A DNA stretch of 64,000 nucleotides from Engraulis encrasicolus (GCF_034702125.1 NC_085880.1:43309385-43373384), one strand, 5' to 3'. Positions 33,100 to 45,196 are shown, counted from the stretch's first letter. The notes: generated from the sequence alone by a model not told the origin. Numbers and translations: made by a program.

Positions 33100-34930
33100 T
33101 GATGTTCATGGAATCAGGCATGCCATTGTTGTGCTTGGTCATTGGCCAGCTAATGTCACAGATGTGTTTGCCTTTGCTAGCCCATTACGAATGGCCTTGT
33201 TTGGAGAGGTAGGCCTAGGCCTGCATTAAAAGAAATAGAGGTAACTCAAAAAGTAATGCCATGGAATGTCACATCAGTTTTTTTATCCATCATGCGCAGC
33301 ATTCTGCAATCTTGAGTAGAGAAAGCTTGCCCTTGAGCTGCTGTTAGATTACTGGCCTTTTCCCCCACACAAGTTAAGATTCTGGCGAGTAGAGAAACCA
33401 AGTACCTGAGCACTGCTTTATATAGTAGTACACATGGACTTTAAAACGTTAATAAAGACCAGATAAGTCATTGATAAAAAATGGACCCATTCAGGCTGAC
33501 AGACGGTGTAAAATGTCAGCATGCGTGGACTGGAGCGAAAAAAAGAAAAAAAAATCCCACTCTGTCAGAAACGGGGCAGGTGATGGCATTGGATATCGAT
33601 AATGAGAAACCAGCACATCTCGAAGGAAGAATCTATTACCAAAAGAGATGAAGGCTTCTCAGTTAGGTAGACTTGAATTGAAATTGATTTGTCAAGCGCC
33701 GGTAATTCCATAGGTTGTCTGCAACGGGCGCGTAATTAGATGTGAAAGAAGGGGGCTCAGTTAAATTGATGGGCTGACTTGATGGCCAGTCTTGTCATCC
33801 CTTTTTCTTTCCTTTTCTTTTCCTTCTCCAACCTTGAGTCAAGATTCAACACCATGTCATGAAAGGTGACCTTGACAAGGGTCTACTTAATCACTCATTA
33901 AATCACTCTCTAACTTTGGGCAGCAGAAGTTAACTGGAATGTCGAAAGGCCCGTACACATGGCTGAATGTCAGGAGTGAGTGGCGGCATTATGAAAAGCC
34001 TCCCTGGGGAAATGCCCAGGCTTAACACCAAGCAACATTAGTGTGCATTGAGCAGATGCACACCAAACACACAATTCACTTCAGTTACAATCATTACTAG
34101 TTGACCCTTTCATTAACATGTCAGCACACCTACGATAAATGGATTTTCTTTTAATATAATGACTTATTTACTTGGTTAGATTTCACAGATCTGTGGCGGG
34201 TTTTGTTTTTTGTATTTTGCTCTGAGGCTCTGTGGTGTAAAACATGTTAGTTCATTACAGTTGTAAAATGACCTTCACCAATTTCAGCGATCCGTTTAAA
34301 TCATCGCTAATTACCCCTTTTCATCATCCTGTCAGTGCACCTAGGCTACAGTAAATAGATGAGAAAATAACTTTTAAAAGACTTTTTTAGTCATTAAGAT
34401 TTCACAGATGTGTGTGGATTTGTTTCTCTGAGGTAAAAAATGTGTTAATTACAGTTGGAAAAAAAAGACCTTCACCAATATTAGAGATACAAGATTGGTT
34501 TATTATGTATTTAGGCTATTTATTATTATTCTATTTTACTTGTTTTTAACCACAAATACCTGATCCCAAAGTGGGTCTCGGAATGGGAAATGTTAAAATT
34601 TGCATTCAGTTCTAGATAAAAACACTTGGTGACTGAAAATAGCCAAATCCTGAGCTCCAGTGGATCTGTCTTCCTCCTCCCCCAACCCCTCACCTGGGTA
34701 CGGTGGAGCACAGGCGCTAAATTAGATTGGGGCATGGACCTTTTTGACCCCCCAGAGATAAAGGTGGAGGGACAAAAACACCCCAATAATAATAAACATG
34801 TTGATCATTGTCTTCTATCTACCTGTGCACAAGCATCAGTCATTACCTCATTCTGCAATTTCGACCACAATGTTGAACTGAAGTTGGCACCTTTGGGGTG
34901 GAGGCACAGCACAGCGGTGTACAACACCAA
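33100..34930. other. Unique-looking block with an old tandem duplication
   Basis: No gene seen. 34090-34285 and 34300-34485 are diverged tandem copies: both carry a CTGTCAGTGCACCTA-like word, GATTTCACAGATCTGTG or ATGTGTG, TTACAGTTG and GACCTTCACCAAT. 33660-33900 has the composition of a conserved non-coding element, which is inference only. Confidence 0.35.
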
Positions 34931-34939
34931 TGAACAGGC

Positions 34940-35671
34940 CTGGGGTGCATTTCTCAAAAGCGTAGTTGTTAGCAGTTAGCAACTTGGGTAAATTTGCTGT
35001 TACCACAATGTCAATGAATAAGTCATAGTGCATTAGTACAGTTCTTGTGCTATGTTATAGTAGTGTAGTACAGGACAGGGTGTTTGCCTGTATGTGTGTG
35101 CTAAGATGTGTATGTATGTCTTTTATTTTCTCATTTATTTATTATTTTTTATTTTCTTCTTTTTACTACTATTTATTGCTGATTGATGGAGACTGGGACT
35201 GCAAACTTCATTGCCCACTGATGAATCTGAATATGGTAGGTCATTTTTCAATGTCTATTACAGCATTCCACTGAAGGACTGCTATGCAATATGGGGCTAA
35301 AAAAACACAAAAAAACAGTTGCCCAGTGCCTGGTGCTCTTCAATACAGATTGAGTGATTTTGTGAGGGTCTGCTTTAAGCCTGAAATGCCCCCAAAACAG
35401 TTTTTTTGTTCCCTGTCCAGTTTTGTCAGAGAGTAGAGCCAGGGACCACAACATGTCCTGCATTAGTCCGTTCAGTCATTCCTCATGTGTTTTGACACCC
35501 GCCTGAAATAAATGCCTAAACAGTTTTTTGTTCCCTGTCCAGGAGGGCATTTCTGGGAACTATAGTTGCTAACTTCACTAGGTACTTTGTTGTTTTCAAT
35601 GCAATTTCCCATTGGCAGCTACCCAAGTTGCTGACTGGCTAACAACTACGCTTTCGAGAAATGCACCCCAG
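34940..35671. mobile_element. Fold-back element with about 50-bp inverted ends
   Basis: CTGGGGTGCATTTCTCAAAA and GCGTAGTTGTTAGC...CAACTTGGGT are mirrored at 35620-35671 (ACCCAAGTTGCTGAC, AACAACTACGCTTTC, GAGAAATGCACCCCAG). The interior is partly duplicated (35378-35420 versus 35498-35545). No target duplication resolved. Confidence 0.7.
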
Positions 35672-35829
35672 TTTGGTCGGTAAGTATAGGGACCACAACG
35701 TGTCCTGCATTAGTCCATTCATTCATTGCTCATGTGTTTTTTTGACACCGGGCGGTAGGGGCTCTTAATGGTTCTGTACCTGTGCCAGCTCCCGGAGTCA
35801 GACAACCTTATTACGAGGTTAACAGAGAG

Positions 35830-35986
35830 CAGGGCCGCTGACAGCTTTAGCAGGGCCCAGGACAAAGTTGTCTGATAGGGGCCCCCAGCCCAATACATGC
35901 AATGTAATGAGGACCCCAATATTTTGGGCTCCCTCTCTCCTTGGGCCCGGGACAACTGCCCCACCCACCACCCTGTCGGCACCCCT
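35830..35986 (+). mobile_element. MITE family A copy
   Basis: Starts CAGGGCCGCTGACAGCTTTA, ends GTCGGCACCCCTG. Flanking 8-mers match at 5 of 8. Confidence 0.75.
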
Positions 35987-36073
35987 GATGGTGAGTGCCA
36001 GCTCCCGGAGCCAGACAACCTTATTACGAGGTTAACTGTGAGTGCTGCTGCTGCTGGTGGTGGTGGCAGCTGA

Positions 36074-36276
36074 CTGGGTTGCCAGATGAGGCTGATGATT
36101 TCCAGGCCAAAAATGCTCGCAACCCGCCTAGAAGCACAAAATAATCACACCCAATTATTTTTATTTCTATGGCAAAAATTGGCCGGGTTTTTCTACTAAA
36201 TGCCATTTTTACCCGCACACAAGGCCATCCTAAGCAGCCCAAATTGGGCGGGAAACAGCCGAATCTGGCAACACTG
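36074..36276 (+). mobile_element. hAT-like MITE family E copy
   Basis: Inverted ends CTGGGTTGCCAGATG and GAATCTGGCAACACTG. Interior holds GGCGGGAAACAGCC and AAAAATTGGCCGGG. Flanks only partly match. Confidence 0.65.
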
Positions 36277-36492
36277 GTGGCTGGCCTGCTGTGTGAAGTC
36301 CTCCCTGAGTGTTTGTGAATTTGCCATTCTGACATTTCAACCTCAAAGCTCAAAGTGCTCCCATCGCATGGCTCATTTTTGAACTAAGACCAAGAGTTTT
36401 AGCAAATGACTCCAGAGAGGCAGTTCAGTTCAACCGGCTGAAAAATTACAGCTTTACTGTTTATTCGTTCCTAGTAAATCTATTCTTTTTAT

Positions 36493-37437
36493 TACCTTCG
36501 CCAAGACAAAGTCGGCGAAGGTTATGTTTTGACCGCTGTGTATTTATTTATTTATTTATTTATTTGTGAATATGTTTGTTTGTTTGTACTTCGTATAACT
36601 CGGACAGAACTGAGCCGATTTTTCTGAAATTTGTTGGGATGATTGTTCATGACCCAAGGAACAATCGATTCGTTTTTGGGAGTGATTGGGTCAAAAGTGA
36701 AAGGTCAAGCTCAAAATGTTTGTTTGTACTTCGTATAACTCAGACAGAACTGAGCCGATTTTTATGAAATTTAGTGGGATGATTGGTCATGACCCAAGGA
36801 ACAATCGATTACTTTTTGGGAGTGATTGGGTCAAAGGTCAAGGTCAAAAACGTAAATTGAGCCGATTTTTATGAAATTTGGTGGGATGATTGGTCATGAC
36901 CCAAGGAACAATCGATTACTTTTTGGGAGTGATTGGGTCAAAGGTCAAGGTCAAGGTCACGAAAAGGTCAAAAACGTACATTGAGCCGATTTATATGAAA
37001 TTTACTGGGATGATTGGTCATGACCCAAGGAACAATCGATTACTTTTTGGGAGTGATTGGGTCAAAGGTCAAAGGTCACGAAAAGGTCAAAAACGTAAAT
37101 TCAGCCGATTTTTATGAAATTTGCTGGGATGATTGGTCATGACCCAAGGAACAATCGATTACTTTTTGGGAGTGATTGGGTCAAAGGTCAAGGTCAAGGT
37201 CATGATAAGGTCAAAAACATTTTTCTTTGTCAAGCACTATATGCCAGAGCAATGTGTGCATGCTGAATTGAATAAGAGGTCAAGACTGGGCCAAAAATGT
37301 AATATTACGATATTCCGATCCGATTTAAATGAAACTAACACCAAAATTTGGAGAATGTTACGCCCCACACTCTGAAGATGGCCAGAAAAAAATAAGTGGC
37401 GTAGGCGAAGGTTTGCACTCTACCGAGTGCCCATTCT
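36493..37437 (+). mobile_element. Non-coding element with five internal repeats
   Basis: Bounded by ACCTTCGCC...GGCGAAGGTTATG on the left and GGCGAAGGTTTGCACTCTAC plus GAGTGCCCATTCTAG on the right. GAGCCGATTTTTATGAAATT-type units start near 36612, 36752, 36859, 36983 and 37102. Units end in runs of AGGTCA, and a (TATT)n run lies at 36538-36566. No conserved protein. Confidence 0.65.
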
Positions 37438-37741
37438 AGTTCATTCTGTTCTTATTTAATGCAGTTATTTGTGTCTAACTAATCATGGAGGTTTGTGTTA
37501 GTTTGCTTTATTAACTCAATACTCCGCTAAAAAACATTGATAAATTAGCCTATACATTAGTTAAATTAAATAAAGATATCAGGAACATTTATTTGTAAGT
37601 CATGTTTGAGGCTTCAACCGACCAAAGTGTTGTACGGAGAATATGAAACACAGTTTTGATGTACTTGAATTGGAAATGAGTCACCTTGCTGACATTGTAT
37701 AGTGTATGTACTACTGACAGACAGACAGACAGATAGACACA

Positions 37742-37865
37742 CATTACAGCGTGCCACTGGAGGTACGGCATGTATTTAAGGGTTAAGTAACCGAGTCAGA
37801 CTTGGTCATTACAATTTTGGTGGCAATACGGTTATAACAGGCTCTGAGCAAAGGGGTTGATGTTA
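37742..37865. mobile_element. Rearranged fragment of the TTAACCCC-ended MITE
   Basis: ATTACAGCGTGCCACTGGAG...AAGGGTTAA is the reverse complement of the family's left end. It is followed directly by the forward right half (GACTTGGTCATTAC...AAAGGGGTTGA). Confidence 0.5.
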
Positions 37866-37881
37866 GACATTCAGGTTAATA

Positions 37882-38090
37882 GGGGGCGCTGTGGTGCAGC
37901 GCGCTAAGCCCCCCACATTTGGGCTTGCATGCCCACGGGGACCCCAGTTCGAGTTCGGCCGGGGTCATTTCCCGATACTACCCCATCTCTCTGTCCCACT
38001 CTGTTCTTGTCACCATCTCAGACTGTCCTATCAAATAAAGGCATAAAAACCCCTAAAAAAAATATATATATATTTTTTAAAAAAGGCTCA
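37882..38090 (+). mobile_element. tRNA-derived SINE type 1 (GCGCTGTGGTGCAG head)
   Basis: The head is GGGGGCGCTGTGGTGCAGCG, the B-box-like region CCAGTTCGAGTTCGG. The tail is CCTATCAAATAAAGGCATAA. Closest relatives are at 60866 and, reversed, 56690. Confidence 0.75.
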
Positions 38091-39029
38091 GGTTAATGTC
38101 AGGTTACTGTATTTGTACCAGTTGGTAAATGTGTTTTGCAGTTCAAGAGAGCGATGTGGGTGTCTGTACCGGTAAGCTGCAAACACACATGAGGTCTACT
38201 CTATGACATGCATTTTGAACAGGAATAAATAGTACAGACAGTATATTGACATATAAGGCACACATGCACACGTGAAAAAGGTTGGGGATATGTGAGTTTG
38301 CATAGCAGTTAGTCTCTGGCCTTACTGACATTCAGCCCTCCACAGATCCATCCTAAAAATAGGAAGTGTGAAACGGAGGATTCAATTCAGTGAAACCAAG
38401 GACAGCCATCAAACGTACTTGTGCATTTACAATGAAAAACAAAAATAAAAAAGAATGGCAAATGTCAAGGGGAGAAAAACGATTCTTAAATCAAAGTGTT
38501 TTCATTGATGCACCCTTCTAAGCAACTCGTCTCTTGATGATAAAGGTGCAAAAGCAAAGCATAGTCATTTTACAGTAACCACTCTGCTTTTATTCATGCC
38601 TCACCACATCTTTTTCACCGTTTTCATGTTATTGGTAAAAGTAAAATGCCTGTTATTGTTCAAGGGGTTTATCATCGGCAAAGATGTTTTAACATATGAG
38701 AGAACATGCCACAGAGCAGCAATGGTGATGTGTTGTTGTTGAAAGAAAAGTACATCACCAAACAAACAGACCACGTTTGATAAAATGAAAACTGTTCGGT
38801 TTTCACCATCAAATGTGTTTGTCTACATATTTGTGCATGCTGTTTGTTCTGTCTGGGTCAGGGTCAGGGACTAAACGTCTACTATGTCTGTGAGGATTCT
38901 TATTTTATTCATCCAGACCGTCCAAATACTTTCTGTTGTAAGCAAAACAAATAAATAAATAAACAAATAAAAAAAACAGACTAAATATATCCAGTAAAGT
39001 ACAGTTCCCTCTGGCATCAAACAGCATTG
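38091..39029. other. No feature recognised
   Basis: AT-rich unique-looking sequence without a supported gene. Confidence 0.4.
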
Positions 39030-39037
39030 GGCATGTA

Positions 39038-39227
39038 CAGTGGTGTAGTCTACTTTTTTATGGTGGGTATACTGTATATTTGAGAATTTTTAGAAGTGGG
39101 TATACTGTACATATATGTGCTATTCAAAACAATGGATCAATCAATTTTAAGTGGGTATACTGAAATCCCTGAAATTTAGAAGTGGGTATACTCCGTATAC
39201 CCGCCTTCTACGTAGACTACACCACTG
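39038..39227 (+). mobile_element. hAT-like MITE family B
   Basis: Same 16-bp exact inverted ends as 24699-24888. Flanks GGCATGTA and GGCATATA match at 7 of 8. Length 190 bp. Confidence 0.92.
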
Positions 39228-39271
39228 GGCATATACCTTGGATAAGGAATCAAACATCTTCACGCTCCAAG

Positions 39272-39569
39272 GGGCGTAGGCAGAAATAATAACACATGTG
39301 TGCCCAGAAAAAATCAGACAGGCCCAACCCCAAAGCGTGTAGGTAGATATTATAATATCGCGCTCAAAAATGATACTTTGAGATTGAAATCATAGAAATC
39401 ACAGAAGACGAACTAGACTTTTGAAAACATGATTAATTATCGCTCAGTGCTATGCCATTAATTATAGTTCAATGAGGCAACAGTTGACTGTCAAGTGTGA
39501 ATGGGGCGGGCTTGGATGTCAAGTGGGCGGGCCCAGGCCCACCCAGGCCCACCCCTGGCTACGCCTATG
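39272..39569 (+). mobile_element. MITE-like element (GGCGTAGGCAG / CTGGCTACGCC)
   Basis: Imperfect inverted ends containing GGCGTAG. GCTCCAAG flanks both sides (39264-39271 and 39570-39577). Exact ends could shift by a few bases. Confidence 0.65.
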
Positions 39570-39577
39570 GCTCCAAG

Positions 39578-39911
39578 GAGAAGCCCAGTTGCTTACAAGT
39601 TAACTTCTGGGGTGCATTCCATAATCCTAACTCCTGTCTTCGATCTGTGTTTGTGGCCTCACGTTTTGCTGATGCCCCGCCTCCGCGGACAAGACAATAC
39701 CATTTCCAGCCTAGTCAGCCTAGCCACGACAACATTTGGGGGATTTTTTCTCTATTCATCATCATTACAAATAAGAAAACAATCTTTGAATTGCGCTTCT
39801 GCATCATATTGAATTAAACTTCTGTCGTCAATTATGTCTTGCGACGTCATCAAAAGGCCACAAGTACAAGGGAGCATGGTAGCTAGGATAATGGAAAGAA
39901 TACTCTGGATG
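39578..39911. other. No feature recognised
   Basis: Short overlapping frames across 39500-39800 extend out of a MITE and show no domain. Confidence 0.4.
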
Positions 39912-39919
39912 ACTGGCGG

Positions 39920-40213
39920 CAGGGGCGGTTCCAGACATTTATTCTTGGGGTAGCAAAGAGGTGGCGAAGTGTATTTCAGGAGGCATGCTTCTACACTAAG
40001 GGAATATTATAAACGCTATATAATCGACACACACACTTATGTGATACAGTGAATTCCTTAAAGTGAAACCCTGCAACCTAAAGTTCTATGTCTGAAATGA
40101 TGTCAAGCATTAAGGCTATTGGTCACAATCAGGGCTCATAATTGGGGTGGCAAATCATATTTCTGGGGGGGGGGGGGAATGCCACCCCCTGCCACCCCTT
40201 AGAACCGCCCCTG
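39920..40213 (+). mobile_element. hAT-like MITE (CAGGGGCGGTTCCAG / AGAACCGCCCCTG)
   Basis: Perfect 8-bp duplication ACTGGCGG (39912-39919 and 40214-40221). Interior non-coding with a G tract near 40165. Confidence 0.9.
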
Positions 40214-40425
40214 ACTGGCGGTGGCTAAGCAATAGGGACGTGTACCTTAGAGGTACCTCGGGTCAATTCCTGTGACTGAACAGGTTGCTAACAGGAAGGG
40301 GCCGGAGAAAGATCAGGGAAGTGTTTCCCATTGTCACTGCTGTTTTACACAATAACAAATAGTGTTAATTCAACACTTAGAGAGTAGTCTGGGGCCAAAT
40401 AAATAAACTCTAGAAGATGTTATGG

Positions 40426-40730
40426 ACAGTCATGGATAACCAGTTAGAGCGTCAGACTTGTAACCCAAAGATTGCCGATTCGACTCCCTAACCGCCAAGT
40501 TGGTGGGGGAAGCCATTAATCAGTGCTCTCCCCCATCCTCCTCCATGACTGGGGTACCCTGAGCATGGTACCGTCCCGCTGCACTACTCCCTTGGGGCAC
40601 TGTTTCAGACTGCCCCTTGCAAAGATGGGGTGCAAAATGCAATTTTATTGTGTGCAGTGATTACTGTGTGCTGTGGAATAGTGTGTCACAATGGCAATGG
40701 GAGTTTCCTGTTTGCCATGCCATCTATGTT
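40426..40730 (+). mobile_element. tRNA-derived SINE type 3
   Basis: Head GGATAACCAGTTAGAGCGTC with GATTCGACTCCC. Body includes GAGCATGGTACCGTCCCGCT and GTGTCACAATGGCAATGGGA. Confidence 0.75.
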
Positions 40731-40793
40731 TTCCTGTGCTTTTCTTATTCTCCTCCCATAGGGTTTATGTAAATTGACTCTACAAGTTCTTAT

Positions 40794-41185
40794 TAGAGAT
40801 GGGATTTATGGCTCTTTTTCGGGATCCGGTTCTTAGTGGCTCGTTCCTTTCAAAGAGCCGTTCAAAAAACTGGCTCTTTTGGCTCTTTTTTAAATTCTTT
40901 ATTCAGTGTTAAAAATGTAATATTTTGACTCCTCCTCAAGGTAATGTTGTCCAAACAACAACTGATTATTCTCCTGCTTCTAAAGACCGTTTTTGCCTCT
41001 CTTTGAGGCAAACAATTGTGTTTTTTCCCAAATTGAATTACTCTGGTCGAGGTCACGTGCTTAAAATGAATGAAAAATGAACGAAATAACGGTCGAGTGG
41101 CTCCCCCAGCTGTGATCCGGCTCCCATCGTTCACTTCAGGGAGCCGTTCAAAAGAACCGGCTCGTTCATGAACGACACACCTCTA
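40794..41185 (+). mobile_element. hAT-like MITE (TAGAGATGGGA / ACACACCTCTA)
   Basis: Perfect 8-bp duplication GTTCTTAT (40786-40793 and 41186-41193). Internal GAGCCGTTCAAAA and GGCTCTTTT words repeat. Longer form of the element at 28590. Confidence 0.9.
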
Positions 41186-41193
41186 GTTCTTAT

Positions 41194-41840
41194 TCTTCCC
41201 CATCTCCATCTTGTGCTGAACCAGCCTGTCATTAAGAAGTCAGCCCTTCACAGATCTACACACTATGTTGGAAAAAAAAACATGCTTGCATGATGTAGCC
41301 ATGATGGTAAAAGATATATCTTGAAAAAAATGTGTAGGAATAGTGAAGCCAAGAGCACAAGTCATTTTTTTTTTTGTTGCTTTCCGTCTTGTTCTTGCAA
41401 ATTTATATTCTGACCCCATAGCTCCTCTGACTCAAGTCAAGATTTTGTTTGTTTACTACTATGAGAAAAACAAATACTGTGAGAAAAACAAATACCAAAA
41501 TTATAGTGTTTTGTGGAGGAAACTAACCAAGATGTGCCTTGAAAGCAGTCTCTAATCTCACTCCATTGCCTTTGCAGTGTCACAGACGGCAGCCTGCCAG
41601 TCCATCAATTTTAAAAAACAAACAAATAAACAAACAAAAAAACCCACCACCACAGACAAACAACTAAGAAAACAAAATCCTTTGTTTTTGTGAAAGCAAG
41701 GCCTAGACTGTGAATTTCTAGGCCGTGGTATTTGGCAGTGCCTCATATCTGCTGACGTTGTGATGACCCACTCCGAGTTCTATTCAAAGGTAGACGGACC
41801 ATGTGGCTGAAATAGCATCATGTCTCCTTCTAGTAATGCG
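41194..41840. other. No feature recognised
   Basis: A-rich patches and short frames only. Confidence 0.4.
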
Positions 41841-41846
41841 CGGCAG

Positions 41847-42002
41847 CAGGGATGCTGACAGGGGGAACAAGGGGGTCAGTTGTCCTGGGCCCAGGGAAAG
41901 TGGTGGCCCAGAAATGGGTTCCCACTACATCGTATGTATTAGGTGGGGGGGCCTATTGAGATGAATTTGTCCTGGGCCCGGCCAGAGCTCTCAGAGGCCC
42001 TG
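41847..42002 (-). mobile_element. MITE family A copy, minus
   Basis: Reverse complement of the family: GTTGTCCTGGGCCCAGGG, CCCACTACATCGTATG, TTGTCCTGGGCCCGGCC, ending GAGGCCCTG. Confidence 0.7.
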
Positions 42003-42329
42003 ATGTGCGTAATCCAGACTGCTGTGAGCTCAAAATAGGTCCTCAGATAGCGTCTACCCAACACCCTTGTCTTCAAGATGTTCTTAATGGCCAAGTTTAC
42101 ATGATGTTTTGAATTCCGAATTAATTCATTCATAATTTATATAGTTCTGTCGAGTTTACATTGCACTTTCATTTAATTCCAAATTGGGAGGTGTTTTACG
42201 TGATGTTTTCCAAGTGGAATTAAGTTTTATTGATGTCCCATATAACCAAGACAAATGATTCTATGGTTGTAAGCAATTAGGCCATATACCAATTAGGCCA
42301 TAACATAGTTATCGTGTCCTGATGTGATC

Positions 42330-42601
42330 GGTAACACTTAACTTGACACCGGTGTCATACGCATGTCATTACAGTGTCATAACAGTGACATGGCACAGTT
42401 ATGCACGTGTCATAAACATTGTGTCCATGTCATAAACATTTTATGACTGTTGGCCTTGGGTGACATTCGGTGTATTTGCCATTAAGGCCAACAGTCATAA
42501 AATGTTTATGACATGGACGTAATGTTTATGACTTATGACATGAGCCTATTATGACACTATAATGACATGCATATGACACCTGTGCCAAGTAAAGTGTTAC
42601 C
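42330..42601. mobile_element. Fold-back MITE (GGTAACACTT / AAGTGTTACC ends)
   Basis: Long inverted arms built from GACACCGGTGTCATACGCAT, TCATAACAGTGACATG and their reverse complements, with a central AGGCCAACAGTCATAAAATG palindrome. Relative at 4652. Confidence 0.75.
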
Positions 42602-42838
42602 ATCTGTTGTTGTCTGCTTGTCATGCCATTTCTTCTGTTTTGTTACTGTCCTTCGTCACTGTCATAAGTATTGTGTTGTTTGTGACTGATGTCAGTACAG
42701 TGTTGTCTGTGTAAGCTTTTGCTACTTTTACCTGCAACCAAATCTACCTTCGGGTATAAATAAATAAAGTCACCTCACCTTACCTTACCTTACCTTACCT
42801 TACCTTACCTTACACCTCACCTTACCTTACCTTACTTG
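42602..42838 (+). repeat. Retroposon tail with (CCTTA)n
   Basis: AATCTACCTTCGGGTATAAA and AATAAAGTCACCTCACC lead into a (CCTTA)n pentanucleotide array at about 42770-42838, as in the 3' end of a LINE or SINE. Confidence 0.7.
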
Positions 42839-43545
42839 CATCCATATGTTCACAATATTTCTTCCATCTGCAATACTGGAACATTTCGACACACAAACAG
42901 AGAAGTCTGAAGGGCTGAGAAACAGGAACACCAGGTGAGGTGAGGAGTTGAAATAAAAAAAAGTGTTAAAAAAATAACAATGCTCTCTTTCTCCTCTCCT
43001 CCCCAGACCTGATGGCCTTCACACTTCCAGTTTCTTGTGCAGCAGGCACAACGTGTTTGTTGTTGGTGGGAAGCAAGCGTCCCTTTCCCCACTTCATGTT
43101 TTCCTGACCCACAGCAGTCCAGCGCCTGCCTCACACCTTGCTTTCTTTTAATGAGAAGGCCCCTGTTTCTGTTTGGATACCAGCTCTATAGCAAAAACCA
43201 AAGGCTTAGCAACCACTCTCGTTTACGCTCTGCCCTGAATTTTTTGACACTGCACTGCAGCACAGATATTAAGATTTTGTTGTTTGTCTGTTCCCCTCCT
43301 CGCGAATACAAGAGGCAACCTTGAAATAGAACCGTATTAAAATGTCTGCCTGCCTGTTTGATCACGTTGCACCTAGGAGGCAGCCCGATCTTGACAACCT
43401 GGTGATTTGTAAAAAGCAAAGGCTTTGATTTATGCAGGGGTGTCTGGGATTTATAATGTTCCAATAGGCTATTAGCCACCTCATTAGAGCTGCAGAGCAG
43501 ATGTTACGTTATTGGGTGGCATAGGATAAGATAGTCCGCTCCATA
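42839..43545. other. No feature recognised
   Basis: An acceptor-like TCCTCTCCTCCCCAG occurs at 43002-43016, but no convincing coding exon follows. Confidence 0.35.

Positions 43546-43547
<2 letters not shown>

Positions 43548-43635
<88 letters not shown>
43548..43635. repeat. (GA)n microsatellite
   Basis: Pure AG dinucleotide tract. Confidence 0.97.
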
Positions 43636-43638
<3 letters not shown>

Positions 43639-43776
43639 CATTTTAAAACTGCGTCACAATAGTTTTTTGATTGTTCAGCATTGGCATGTAACCGGAGCCA
43701 GAGTGAAGTGTTTTGCTGTTCACCGTCAGCCCAATGTGTACAACCTTTTATTCACCTGGTTCATTGTTACCTAGTA

Positions 43777-44109
43777 CAGTGTTTCTCAACAGGGGTGCCG
43801 GGGCACCCGGTGCCGCGGAAACGTGGCTGATAAATAAAATTATGTAATATAATACATATTTGTCTAATTGATAAGATAATGCTAGTCTGTGGAATCTTTC
43901 AATGGCCATTTATGCACAATAAAGTAAATATAGGTCGCCCCAGTCAGCTGCAACTTCAAACGTAGGTCGTGACGTTTCCAAATGTTTACTTTTCTAAGCT
44001 TGTGTGGTATCGGATGCGATGCAAAGTTACGGCTTGTTGGTTAGGGGTGCCTTGACATTTTTCATGAATTGAAATGGTGCCTTCCCTTAAAAAAGGTTGA
44101 GAAACACTG
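43777..44109 (+). mobile_element. hAT-like MITE (CAGTGTTTCTCAAC / GTTGAGAAACACTG)
   Basis: Exact 14-bp inverted ends. Flanks ACCTAGTA and CCATACCA match only at 4 of 8. Interior has GGGGTGCCGGGGCACCCGG. No ORF. Confidence 0.8.
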
Positions 44110-44178
44110 CCATACCAGCCTAAGGAGGCCCAAGGAGGCAAATGTGCGAATTCAGATGTTTCTCGCATAGCTTTAGAG

Positions 44179-44510
44179 CAGCGATGGGGAACCATATGTC
44201 TCGAGGGCCGTTTGCGGCCCTTGAGGCTGTTTTATCCGGCCCCCGATATCATTTTAATGTTATGCAACTTCACATGAAATATGACATATTTTGTAAAGGA
44301 CTCTTAGAAATTGCATTTCCAATGCAATTAAGTTATATTCAGGGGACCTAGAGAAGGTGGGGACTGTTTTAAAGGTGTCTACCTTCAATACAGGCCTAAA
44401 TTGCATTGGGAAATCCTGATTTGTGTTAGTACGTAGTACGGCCCTCGGAGGACTTTTATTACCCTTGTAGGAAAAGTGGCCCCTCGAATGAAAAAGGTTC
44501 CCCACTCCTG
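44179..44510 (+). mobile_element. hAT-like MITE family D
   Basis: Ends CAGCGATGGGGAACC and GGTTCCCCACTCCTG. Perfect 8-bp duplication CTTTAGAG (44171-44178 and 44511-44518). Second copy at 54029-54362. Confidence 0.9.
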
Positions 44511-44518
44511 CTTTAGAG

Positions 44519-45030
44519 GATAAATTGGGTTAAAATGTGTCCATTACAAACATAAATTGAAATGTTCAGCATATCCCTAATCCCACAAAGGGGGACATGA
44601 CAAGAACATGTTCGTCAGTCATGGTAATGAACGGAAGTCTTAAGGATAAGGGACAACATTAAGTAGTTTGACAAGTAAGAAAGCTGATTAAGCCTTCAAA
44701 TCCCTCCCTGTTTGTTTGTTTGTTTGTTTTTTTTCTTGGCAAGAATTGTGCGTGTCTAGACGGCCAGAAAATAAAACTAATTTGAGAAATTATAGCTGCG
44801 CATTAAACTGTATCTAAAGCTGTTCAATTTTTGGGACTGGGAGTAAATCATTTATCACTTTGCAGACTTGCCTTTTCAGCCAATTAACCTGTACAATGCA
44901 ACAGTACACACATACCACCATTTCCCAGATGAAGCTCAGGAGCCCTATCTGTTATTGACTGTTAGGAGAGAAAGACATTCATACCGTTGCTGTATAAGTA
45001 AGTATTGGTGATTTCAGGTCTTAAAGAGTT
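44519..45030. other. No feature recognised; first about 45 bp shared with 54363 on
   Basis: GATAAATTGGGTTAAAATGT and ATTACAAACATA recur beside the 54-kb family D copy. The rest is unassigned. Confidence 0.4.
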
Positions 45031-45039
45031 ACTTAGGCT

Positions 45040-45196
45040 CAGGGACGCTGACAGCTTTGGCTGGGCCCAGGACAAAGACATCTGAAAGGGCCCCAAACCC
45101 AGTCAATAAAATGTAACGAGGATCCAATTCTGGGGCCCACTCTCTCCCTGGGCTCAGGACAAGTGTCCCCTTTGTAGCCCATTGTCGACTTCCCTG
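45040..45196 (+). mobile_element. hAT-like MITE family A
   Basis: Starts CAGGGACGCTGACAGC, ends GTCGACTTCCCTG. Perfect 8-bp duplication CTTAGGCT (45032-45039 and 45197-45204). Confidence 0.9.
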
